A DNA stretch of 13,678 nt from Inquilinus sp. (GTDB taxonomy: Bacteria; Pseudomonadota; Alphaproteobacteria; DSM-16000; Inquilinaceae). The notes beneath the pieces are model-generated. The model was not told the origin of the DNA. It was given only the letters and a program-made list of their open reading frames with translations, and did not search any database. Below, in pieces: positions 5,632 through 12,913 of the stretch (position 1 is the stretch's first letter; the number at the start of each line of letters is the position of its first letter). The DNA lies in the NCBI GenBank assembly GCA_013003675.1, contig JABDIP010000351.1, positions 1 through 13,678 of the forward strand. The letters are read 5' to 3'. Made by a program: the position numbers and the translations under genes.

Positions 5632-8009
5632 GCACGGCGGCCGAGCCGGTCGGCGCCCGCCACGACGCCCCGCGCCCGGTGCGGGCGGTCGCCGTCGCGG
5701 TGTTCCGCCACCGGCGCATCGTGCTCGCCTTGTTCGCGGCGATCACCGTGGTGATGGCGGTCTTGGCGGGGCAGCTTCGCATCGATGCCGGCTTCGAAAA
5801 GCAACTGCCGGTCAAGCACCCCTATATGCAGACCTTCCTGGAGTACCAGGAGCAGTTCGGCGGCGCCAACCGCGTGTTGATCGCGCTGCGCGCCACCGAG
5901 GGCGACATCTTCACGCCCGCCTTCTTCGAGACCCTGAAGCAGGTCACCGACGAGGTGTTCTTCATCGGCGGCGTCGATCGGGCCGGGGTGCGGTCGATCT
6001 TCACGCCGAACGTCCGGTTCATCGAGATCGTCGAGGACGGCTTCGCCGGCGGCAACGTCATCCCGGCCGATTTCGAGCCGACGCCCGAGCGGCTCGACGA
6101 GGTGCGCGAGAACATCCTGAAATCCGGCCAAGTCGGCCGGCTGGTGGCGGAGGATTTCACCGCCGCCATCGTCAGCGCGCAGCTTCTGGAGCGCGATCCG
6201 CGCACCGGCGAGAAGCTCGACTATCTGGCGGTCGCCGGCCAGCTCGAGGAGCAGATCCGCGACAAATACCGCAGCGAAGCGGTCGACGTGCACATCATCG
6301 GCTTCGCCAAGGTGGTCGGCGACATCGCCGAGGGCGCCACCGGCGTGCTGCTGTTCTTCGCCGGCGCCCTCGTGCTGACGGCGGTGCTGGTCTATCTCTA
6401 CTGCCGCTCCGTGCGCCTCACCGTGTTGCCGCTGGTCTGCTCGCTGGTGGCGGTGATCTGGCAACTCGGCCTTCTGGTGCTGTTCGGATTCGGCATCGAT
6501 CCGTTGTCGATCCTGGTGCCGTTCCTGGTCTTCGCCATCGGCGTGTCGCATGGCGTGCAGATGATCAACGCGCTGAAGAGCCATGTGTGCGGCGGCGATA
6601 GCTGCAAGGCGGCGGCGCAGACCTGCTTTCGCCGGCTGTTCATCCCCGGCAGCGTCGCGCTGGCCACCGACACCGCCGGCTTCCTGACCATCCTGCTGAT
6701 CGAGATCCCGATCATCCAGGAACTGGCGGTCACCGCCAGCCTGGGTGTCGCCGTCATCATCCTGACCAACCTGTTCCTGCTGCCGGTGCTGCTGAGCTAT
6801 CTCAGGCTCGATGACGGCTATCGCGCGCGGATCGGCAAGGTGATCGAAAGCCGCGATCGTCTGTGGCGGCTGCTGGCGCGTTTCGCCGAAATCAGGGTGG
6901 CGCTGCCAACAGTCGCGATCGCCGTTGGCCTGCTGGGCTGGGGCCTGTGGGAAGGGCGCGAGGTGCCGATCGGCGACCAGCAACAGGGCGTACCGGAACT
7001 CTGGCCCGACAGCCGCTACAACCAGGATACCCTGGCGATCACCGCCCGCTTCGCGATCGGCGTCGACGTCATCCAGGTGATCGCCGAGGGCCGGCCGGAT
7101 GGCTGCATCGACCATGAGATCGTGCGGCAGATCGACGATTTCGAATGGCACATGCGCAACATACCGGGCGTGCAGTCGACCCTGTCGCTACCGGCGGCGA
7201 TGAAGATCATCAACGCCGGCTGGAACGAGGGCAATCTGAACTGGCGGGTGCTGCCGCGCGACCAGTTCGTCCTGGTCCGCGCCGTCACGCCGGTGGAGAC
7301 CTCGACCGGCCTGCTCAACGCCGATTGCTCGGTGATGCCGGTGCTGGTGTTCACCGAGGACCATAAGGCCGAGACCCTGCGGCGGGTGGTCGAGGCCCAT
7401 GCCGCCTATCTTGCCGCCAACCCTTCCGACACCGTTCAGTTCCGCCTTGCCACCGGCAATGTCGGCGTGATGGCGGCGACCAACGAGGCGGTGGCCGAGG
7501 CGCAGTTCGGCATCCTGCTGTGGGTCTATGGCGCGATCGTCGTGCTCTGCCTGCTGACCTTCCGCTCGATCCGCGCCACCCTGTGCACCGTGCTGCCGCT
7601 CAGCCTGGTCTCGGTGCTGTGCTATGCGCTGATGGCGCGGGTCGGCATCGGGCTCAAGGTCTCGACCCTGCCCGTCGCGGCGCTCGGCGTCGGCATCGGC
7701 GTGGACTACGGCATCTACATCTTCAGCCGGCTGAAGGTCCATCTCGACGAGCACGGCCTGTCGCTGCCCGAGGCCTATCTGATGACCCTGCGCGAAACCG
7801 GCAGCGCGGTCCTGGTCACCGGCCTTACCCTGGCCGCGGCGGTCAGCACCTGGGCGTGGTCCGACCTCAAGTTCCAGGCCGATATGGGAGTGTTGCTCGC
7901 CTTCATGTTCCTGGTGAACATGGCCGCCGCGATCCTCGTCCTGCCGGCCCTCGCGGCCCTGTTCGGCGCGGTCTTCCCCTGGGGCGGCAAACGGCGGCGG
8001 GATCGCTAG
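5628..8009 (+). CDS. MMPL/RND family inner-membrane transporter
   Basis: This is a 793-residue RND-superfamily transporter of the predicted-exporter (COG1033, MMPL/HpnN-like) type. It has the expected two-fold plan: TM1 at about 30-48, periplasmic domain 1 at 49-235, five helices at about 236-390, TM7 at about 424-441, periplasmic domain 2 at 442-625 and five helices at about 627-780. TM10 holds GVGIGVDYGIYI with D693, the acidic residue expected in proton relay. The matching place in the first half reads FAIGVSHGVQMIN with S-H instead of an acid. The ATG overlaps the preceding stop (ATGA), so translation is coupled to the YCF48-like gene. Family members move lipids and other hydrophobic molecules. 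With the DUF1302 barrel and two periplasmic partners it probably powers a trans-envelope route. Direction and substrate are unknown. Cysteines at 321, 326 and 333 in a cytoplasmic loop, and at 493 and 567 in domain 2, stand out. Confidence 0.9.
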   Translation: MSTAAEPVGARHDAPRPVRAVAVAVFRHRRIVLALFAAITVVMAVLAGQLRIDAGFEKQLPVKHPYMQTFLEYQEQFGGANRVLIALRATEGDIFTPAFFETLKQVTDEVFFIGGVDRAGVRSIFTPNVRFIEIVEDGFAGGNVIPADFEPTPERLDEVRENILKSGQVGRLVAEDFTAAIVSAQLLERDPRTGEKLDYLAVAGQLEEQIRDKYRSEAVDVHIIGFAKVVGDIAEGATGVLLFFAGALVLTAVLVYLYCRSVRLTVLPLVCSLVAVIWQLGLLVLFGFGIDPLSILVPFLVFAIGVSHGVQMINALKSHVCGGDSCKAAAQTCFRRLFIPGSVALATDTAGFLTILLIEIPIIQELAVTASLGVAVIILTNLFLLPVLLSYLRLDDGYRARIGKVIESRDRLWRLLARFAEIRVALPTVAIAVGLLGWGLWEGREVPIGDQQQGVPELWPDSRYNQDTLAITARFAIGVDVIQVIAEGRPDGCIDHEIVRQIDDFEWHMRNIPGVQSTLSLPAAMKIINAGWNEGNLNWRVLPRDQFVLVRAVTPVETSTGLLNADCSVMPVLVFTEDHKAETLRRVVEAHAAYLAANPSDTVQFRLATGNVGVMAATNEAVAEAQFGILLWVYGAIVVLCLLTFRSIRATLCTVLPLSLVSVLCYALMARVGIGLKVSTLPVAALGVGIGVDYGIYIFSRLKVHLDEHGLSLPEAYLMTLRETGSAVLVTGLTLAAAVSTWAWSDLKFQADMGVLLAFMFLVNMAAAILVLPALAALFGAVFPWGGKRRRDR

Positions 8010-8064
8010 AGCCTGATCGCATCTCACCGGAACGGTGTGATGCGTGAACCAGCCTCTAGTTTTT
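8006..8064 (+). terminator. Rho-independent terminator of the envelope operon, in a long imperfect palindrome
   Basis: The inner stem pairs GCATC-t-CACCG (8019-8029) with CGGTG-t-GATGC (8033-8043) around a GAA loop with one T-T mismatch. Outer arms CTAGAG (8006-8011) and CTCTAG (8054-8059) extend the palindrome to 54 bases with internal mismatches. Five T residues follow (8060-8064), as expected for termination of rightward transcription. The palindrome starts inside the last codons of the MMPL gene, and the convergent regulator gene stops at 8071. For leftward transcripts there is no T-tract, so any stop in that direction would be weaker. The layout also resembles dispersed intergenic palindromic repeats of alphaproteobacteria. 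Confidence 0.75.
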
Positions 8065-8070
8065 ATTGAT

Positions 8071-9267
8071 CTAGCCGTGGCCGGCTTCCTGCGATGGGCC
8101 CTCTTGAGCGGGGGCGGCCACGCGACGACGGATACCGATCGGTTCGACGAGCTTGACGATCAGCCGCTTGTTGCGGAGGCGTTCGATATCGGTTTGCGAG
8201 ATGACATGCTCGGCGGGAAGCAACAGAGTATCGCTTGCGACCCTGATGCCATCGACCAGGACATCGCCGGCGCGGAGGAAATCCAGCGGTATGTCGCGTG
8301 TTTCCAACGCCGGCTCGACACCGTGCCTGGCCACGATACAGGCATGCGCGGCAGCGAGGACGCCAGGGTCGTAGAACTGGCGGTTGCACTCCAGTTGGGC
8401 AAAGGCGCCTTCGGTGGAACCATTGCGGGTTTCCAAGCGTTCCAGATCGAGCAGCACCCGTAAAATCCGCCCACCAATCGGTATATCCGGGCCGGCACTT
8501 CCGCCGTCGGGGAAGCCGGTGCCGTCGTATCCCCTGTTCTGGTAATAGATGGCGTTGCCGACCTTTTCGAGCCGCGGAATATTGGCGAGCAGGTTCCTGC
8601 CGTTCTCCGGCGTGCGGTCGACCATCTCCTTTTCCGGTGACGACAGCGCCGAGCCCGCCCTGATCTTGGCCTGCGTTTCCGCGGGCAGCGTTATCTGCCC
8701 GATCGACGACAACATCGCGGCGATGTCCAACTGCCATGCGTCGGCCAGCTTCAGATGCCCAGCCAGGGCCTTGACCCGTTCCCGCAGCAGCACGGTCTTG
8801 CCGAACGCCTCCGGGTCGAGGATGGAGAGCACATCCACGAGCACCTTGATGCTGCCCGCCAGCGTCTGCTCGAGAAGCAGGCGCTCAGCCGTGATCAGCC
8901 GGTAGTGCTCCAGCGCCGCTTCGATGGTCGCTTTGAGGTTCTCGACCGGACACGGTTTGTTGTGAAAGCGGAATACGCTTCCCTCGTTGACCGCATCGAT
9001 CGCCGTTTGTTGGTCGGCATTGCCGGTCAGCATGATCCGCACGGTATCGGGATGGCGTCGCTTGACCTCGCGGAGGAACTCGACGCCGTCCATCTCCGGC
9101 ATCCGCATGTCGCTGATGACAACGGCGAACGGACCTTCCTTGGCCAAGGTTTCCAGACCGGGCTTGCCGCCGGCGGCCGTGCTGAGTTCGTAGTCCCGCG
9201 CGAGTTGTCGCCGCATTCCCGACAGCAGGTTGGGGTCGTCGTCGACGAGCAACAGTTTCCTGGTCAT
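8071..9267 (-). CDS. Response regulator, REC plus degenerate HD-GYP domain
   Basis: This is a 398-residue cytoplasmic regulator. Residues 1-120 are a complete REC domain with the acidic pocket D9-D11, phospho-acceptor D53 in VVISDMRMP, T81 and K104. Residues from about 140 to 312 follow the HD-GYP fold, but the key residues are gone. The HD dyad is S187-S188 (AAMLSSIG), the usual R-x-H-P reads RTP (218-220), the usual H-H pair reads YQN (242-244), and GYP reads GFP (251-253). Cyclic-di-GMP hydrolysis is therefore unlikely, and a binding or scaffold role is more probable (inference). Residues 325-380 form a small C-terminal beta-rich tail seen in related regulators. The ATG overlaps the stop of the HDOD regulator (ATGA), and a GGAG sits 8 bases upstream of it (9279-9276). 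It is the last gene of a three-gene signalling operon. Confidence 0.87.
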   Translation of the reverse strand: MTRKLLLVDDDPNLLSGMRRQLARDYELSTAAGGKPGLETLAKEGPFAVVISDMRMPEMDGVEFLREVKRRHPDTVRIMLTGNADQQTAIDAVNEGSVFRFHNKPCPVENLKATIEAALEHYRLITAERLLLEQTLAGSIKVLVDVLSILDPEAFGKTVLLRERVKALAGHLKLADAWQLDIAAMLSSIGQITLPAETQAKIRAGSALSSPEKEMVDRTPENGRNLLANIPRLEKVGNAIYYQNRGYDGTGFPDGGSAGPDIPIGGRILRVLLDLERLETRNGSTEGAFAQLECNRQFYDPGVLAAAHACIVARHGVEPALETRDIPLDFLRAGDVLVDGIRVASDTLLLPAEHVISQTDIERLRNKRLIVKLVEPIGIRRRVAAPAQEGPSQEAGHG

Positions 9268-10484
9268 GGAGCCTGCTCCGCAAACCGTGACGTACTCAGC
9301 TGACTGACCCAACCGGCGACCCGATCCTGTACGCCGGCGGCGGCCAGATAATCGCGGTCCATCCTGTCGACGGCCGATCGGTTCTCTGCCGGTCGAAAGC
9401 GCGCCTCGATGATGCACTCAGCGGCGTGAACGGCGGTCAGTGCGGCGAATGGGCGTCCGGCATAGGCACTCGGCGCATGGTGATGCGCTATGGCCTTGAC
9501 GACCGCCTCGGACAGGCCCCAGAGCGCCGCGAGATAGGCGCCGACCGCTGCGTGATCCGACCCGTATTCGCTCCGTTCGGAGCCGAGCGATCTCCGTTCC
9601 TGCCCATATCCTCCGATGTCGCTCCCATCGGAGGCGCGGTCGCTGCCGTCGCTCAGCGCCAGATAGCCGATGTCGTGAAGCAAGCCGGCCACGGTGGCGG
9701 CTTCGATCGACTCCGGATCGGATTCCGCAGCGACGGCGACGGCCCTGGCGGCCTGGGAGCAGACGACGCCGTGCTGCACGAGCCTGTCGAGACGGCCACC
9801 GCCCGACTCCGATGACGGAAGTCTGAGGAACATATCCTCGTTGGAGGCAATTCTCGCGATGCGCTCGACACCGAGCATGCCGATCGCCTGGGTGAAAGTC
9901 GGCTCGAAGTCGCCGACGCCGAAATAGCCGGAGCCGGCGATCTGCAGGAACCGGGCGGCTAGCGCCATGTCGCTGGCCACGATTGCGGCCAATCGTTCCG
10001 CCGACGGGTCCGAGACTCCGGTCTCGGCGATCAGCGCATCGAAGTTGGCCTGCGAGCAAGGCAGTCGTTGCAGGCTGCTGACGCGGGTTTGCAGCGTCTC
10101 GTCCGACACCGCGTCGCGGAATTGCAGCGTCCGATCTATCGCGGCGATCAGCGTCTCGGTTTCGCAAGGTTTGGAATGGAATTGATGGCTGATGCCGATG
10201 AGCCGGAACGCGTCGCTTTCCTCCGTCTGGCCTGAAAGGACGAAGCGGATCGTTCGGGGTTGGCGGTCCGCTATGGCGGACAGCAACTCCGCGCCGTCCA
10301 TGCCAGGCATGCGCATGTCGGAGATGATCACGTCGATGCGGCCCTGATCGGTTCGCACCAACGCTTCCCGGCCACCTTCCGCGAAGTGCATGTCCCAGCG
10401 GTCCCGCATCGAGCGTAAGTTGCGGCGAAGCCCGTGGAGCAGGTGCGGCTCGTCATCGACGAAAAGGACGACGGGTTTCATCAT
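9264..10484 (-). CDS. Response regulator, REC plus HDOD domain
   Basis: This is a 406-residue cytoplasmic regulator. Residues 1-125 are REC with D10, D11 and E12, phospho-acceptor D56 in VIISDMRMP, S84 and K105. Residues from about 133 to 400 are an HDOD domain, the HD-related output module found in signalling proteins. LLHDIGY (268-274) keeps H270-D271, and H311 and the triple His 334-336 are also present, so more of the metal-site pattern is retained than in many HDOD proteins. A low-complexity Ser/Gly/Asp/Arg insertion (278-310) lies between these His residues. There is no DNA-binding domain. The gene is flanked on both sides by 4-base ATGA overlaps, downstream of the kinase and upstream of the HD-GYP-like regulator. 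Two successive ATGs (10484 and 10481) are possible starts, and a GGTGG lies just upstream. It is probably phosphorylated by the adjacent kinase. Confidence 0.88.
   Translation of the reverse strand: MMKPVVLFVDDEPHLLHGLRRNLRSMRDRWDMHFAEGGREALVRTDQGRIDVIISDMRMPGMDGAELLSAIADRQPRTIRFVLSGQTEESDAFRLIGISHQFHSKPCETETLIAAIDRTLQFRDAVSDETLQTRVSSLQRLPCSQANFDALIAETGVSDPSAERLAAIVASDMALAARFLQIAGSGYFGVGDFEPTFTQAIGMLGVERIARIASNEDMFLRLPSSESGGGRLDRLVQHGVVCSQAARAVAVAAESDPESIEAATVAGLLHDIGYLALSDGSDRASDGSDIGGYGQERRSLGSERSEYGSDHAAVGAYLAALWGLSEAVVKAIAHHHAPSAYAGRPFAALTAVHAAECIIEARFRPAENRSAVDRMDRDYLAAAGVQDRVAGWVSQLSTSRFAEQAP
9555..9653 (-). repeat. Palindrome-rich, low-complexity insert in the HDOD coding region
   Basis: This stretch encodes residues 278-310, beginning SDGSDRASDGSD and continuing with Gly, Arg, Ser and Glu. 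At the DNA level it holds two dyads: CTCCGATG (9611-9618) with CATCGGAG (9626-9633) around a 7-base spacer, and GCTCCG (9570-9575) with CGGAGC (9578-9583) around TT. A third TCTCCGTTC at 9591-9599 resembles an arm of the second dyad. The pentapeptide SDGSD occurs twice. It looks like an expanded loop grown from short repeats, though its codons have already diverged. Confidence 0.6.
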
Positions 10485-12913
10485 GCCACCGCGGTTTCTT
10501 TGTCGGCATCGCCCAGAGGCAGCCGAATGGTCACCGTCGTTCCCTCGCCAGGCTGTGACTTTATGGCGATCGAGCCGCCATGCTTCGTGACGATGATGTT
10601 GTGCGAGATCGCCAATCCCTGTCCGGTGCCCTTGCCCGGATCCTTGGTCGTGAAGAACGGGTCGAAGACCTTGCGGAGATTTTCAGGTGCGACGCCGGCT
10701 CCGGTATCGCTGACGCCGATCTCAGCCCAGGAATCGTGGCGACGCGTCGTCACGACAATGCGTCCCTGCTTGCCTGTATCCTCGATGGCGTGTGCCGCGT
10801 TGATGATCAGGTTGAGGATGACCTGGTTGAATTCGCCGGGGAGGCAGGGCACGTCGGTCAGTGAGGAGTCGAAATCGGTCTTGAGTTCGGCTGAGTATTT
10901 CCACTGATTGCGCGACACGGTGATCGTGGTCGCGATTGCATGGTTGATGTCGGTCGGGGTCTTGTCCTTGCTTTGCGGATGCGAGAACTCCTTGATCGCT
11001 CGCACGATCTCGCTGATACGGTCGATCCCTTCGAGCGATTGCTCGATTGCCGTGGGGATCTCCTCGATCAGGAAGTCCAGATCGGCGGCCTCGGCGGAAG
11101 ATTTCGCGTCGGCGATCGCCGCGGCCAGTGTCTCGCCGGTCAAGGATTCCTTTGCCAGACGATCGTATTTCTGGAGCACGGTGCCGAGGTCGGCCAGCGC
11201 GGTCTGCAGGAAGCGGGTATTGTCGCTGACGTATTGCACGGGCGTGTTGATCTCGTGCGCGACGCCGCCTGCCAGCGTGCCGAGCGACTCCATCCTCTGC
11301 GCCTGCTGCAATTCTTTCTCAAGCGATGCCCGCTCCGCGTCCGCCTGTTTGCGCAGCGTGATGTCGCGGCAGACGCCGACGAACATCACGCTGCCGCCGA
11401 CGTCCATCCAGTTGACGGTGATCTCGATCGGGAATTCGCTGCCGTCCCTGCGCCGGCCGACGAACTCACGATGCTTCCCGATGACGGTGGCTTCGCCGGT
11501 ATCGATGAATCTCTCGATATAGCCGTCATGCTTTTCCCGGTGCGGATCCGGCATCAGGATGCCGACGTTCTGTCCGACCGCCTCGGATACCGAATACCCG
11601 AATGTCCGCTCCGCCGCTGAGTTGAAGGACTGGATGATGCCGGCCTCGTCGATGCTGATCACCGCCTCGACGACCGAATTCATGATGGCGGTCAGATGTT
11701 GCTGGTTCGCCCGTAACTTTGCCGCGCTCCGCGCCAGTTCGTCGTGGGCCATCTGGCGCTTGGTCACGTCGCGGATGATGGCGGTGAACATCGCCTGGCC
11801 GCCGATGTTCATTTTGCTGACCGCGAACTCCAGCAGCGCCGTTCCGCCATCCTTGCAGTGGCCGGTTGCCTGATGGCTGACATCGATCTTGTCTGTCTCG
11901 TCATGAAGGTACCCGGACGCATCGAAGCTTCCATCGCCGCCCCCGAAGGCGGAAATGAGTGGCACGATGCTGCGGCCGACGATTTCCTCGGCCCGATAGC
12001 CAAAGATGCGTTCGGCCCCGGCGTTCATCGTGCGAACGTTGCCAATTGCGTCGATTGTGACGATGCCGTCCGACGCCGTGTCGATGATGGCGCGCAGAAC
12101 GCGCCCGCTGTTTTGCAGGGCGTCACCGGCGGCCTTCATTCGCCGGTCGACGAGTGCGGCAAGCGAAACCGCGGCAAATACGGTGAGGCAGCCGACGATG
12201 ATCGCGAACGACATCAGTTGCCCATTGATGGCAATGCCCTCGACTGGAGCGTGATCGACGGCCGGGATGAATTCGGTTGCCGCCATGCCGGTGTAGTGCA
12301 TGAGGGTGATCGCGAGACCCATGATCGCGGCGGTTCCGACCTGGCGTAGCCGGCGGCTTCCTCCCGTCGTGTGCACCCCGTAGAGCATCAGTCTGAGAGC
12401 GAGCGTGGACAGGGCGACTGCGACGCCGATCGATGCCAGGAAGAGGCTCGGGTGATAGCGGACGAGGCTGTCCATCCGCATGGCGGCCATGCCGGTGTAG
12501 TGCATTGCGCCGATGCCGAGACCGAGTAGTGTCCCGGCCACGACGAGCCGCGAGACCCGCGTCGTGGCCTCGCGGGCGAACTGGAAAGCGACGGCACTGG
12601 CTGCGATGGCGAGAACGACGGAAAGACCCGTCAGGAAGGCGTCATAGCGCATGACATGCGGCATTTGCACCGCCAGCATGCCGAGGAAGTGCATCGACCA
12701 GGTGCCGCAACCCATCGACGCTGCGCCGGCGGCGAGCCAGACCATCGTGGCGGAACGCGTCGAGGCGGCAATCACCCTTTGCAGGAGATGGAATGCCGTG
12801 AACGAGGACAGGGCCGCCACAAGGTAGGAAAGGACAACGTACCCATAGGCGTAGGAGTATTCGACCGGTTCCACCGCCGCATCGCCAGGTAGGATAAACC
12901 AGTCGAAAATCAT
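10481..12913 (-). CDS. MHYT-PAS-PAS sensor histidine kinase
   Basis: This is an 810-residue membrane-bound kinase. Residues from about 20 to 255 form an MHYT sensor with seven likely helices and three motifs: MHFLGM (74-79), MHYTGM (137-142) and MHYTGM (205-210). MHYT domains were proposed to bind copper through the Met and His residues and to sense diatomic gases. Two PAS domains follow (about 271-385 and 405-520), then a coiled linker and the dimerisation helix with phospho-acceptor H553 in GGVAHEINTP. The ATPase domain has the N box NLIINAAHA (701-709), the G1 box DTGAG (736-740), FF at 753-754 and the G2 box GKGTGQGLA (760-768). No receiver domain is fused, so the two downstream regulators are the likely partners. 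The region between H553 and the N box is about 148 residues, longer than in typical HisKA kinases. The ATG has a weak GGAAAG site only 4 bases upstream. The gene is first in its operon and overlaps the HDOD regulator by 4 bases. Confidence 0.92.
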   Translation of the reverse strand: MIFDWFILPGDAAVEPVEYSYAYGYVVLSYLVAALSSFTAFHLLQRVIAASTRSATMVWLAAGAASMGCGTWSMHFLGMLAVQMPHVMRYDAFLTGLSVVLAIAASAVAFQFAREATTRVSRLVVAGTLLGLGIGAMHYTGMAAMRMDSLVRYHPSLFLASIGVAVALSTLALRLMLYGVHTTGGSRRLRQVGTAAIMGLAITLMHYTGMAATEFIPAVDHAPVEGIAINGQLMSFAIIVGCLTVFAAVSLAALVDRRMKAAGDALQNSGRVLRAIIDTASDGIVTIDAIGNVRTMNAGAERIFGYRAEEIVGRSIVPLISAFGGGDGSFDASGYLHDETDKIDVSHQATGHCKDGGTALLEFAVSKMNIGGQAMFTAIIRDVTKRQMAHDELARSAAKLRANQQHLTAIMNSVVEAVISIDEAGIIQSFNSAAERTFGYSVSEAVGQNVGILMPDPHREKHDGYIERFIDTGEATVIGKHREFVGRRRDGSEFPIEITVNWMDVGGSVMFVGVCRDITLRKQADAERASLEKELQQAQRMESLGTLAGGVAHEINTPVQYVSDNTRFLQTALADLGTVLQKYDRLAKESLTGETLAAAIADAKSSAEAADLDFLIEEIPTAIEQSLEGIDRISEIVRAIKEFSHPQSKDKTPTDINHAIATTITVSRNQWKYSAELKTDFDSSLTDVPCLPGEFNQVILNLIINAAHAIEDTGKQGRIVVTTRRHDSWAEIGVSDTGAGVAPENLRKVFDPFFTTKDPGKGTGQGLAISHNIIVTKHGGSIAIKSQPGEGTTVTIRLPLGDADKETAVA

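Noticed and set aside
5250..7151. Long open frame of over 600 codons on the minus strand opposite the YCF48-like and MMPL genes
   Set aside because: Its translation is dominated by His, Gln, Asp and Arg with no hydrophobic core or motif. This is typical of the antisense of GC-rich coding DNA, and the plus strand holds clear families.
7188..8027. Antisense open frame opposite the 3' half of the MMPL gene
   Set aside because: It has the same antisense signature (Gln, His, Arg, Asp rich), no ribosome binding site of note, and runs into the terminator hairpin.
9268..9279. Small hairpin (GGAG/CTCC) that could hide the ribosome binding site of the HD-GYP-like gene
   Set aside because: Only 4 base pairs with a 4-base loop. 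The ATGA overlap already explains coupling to the upstream gene.
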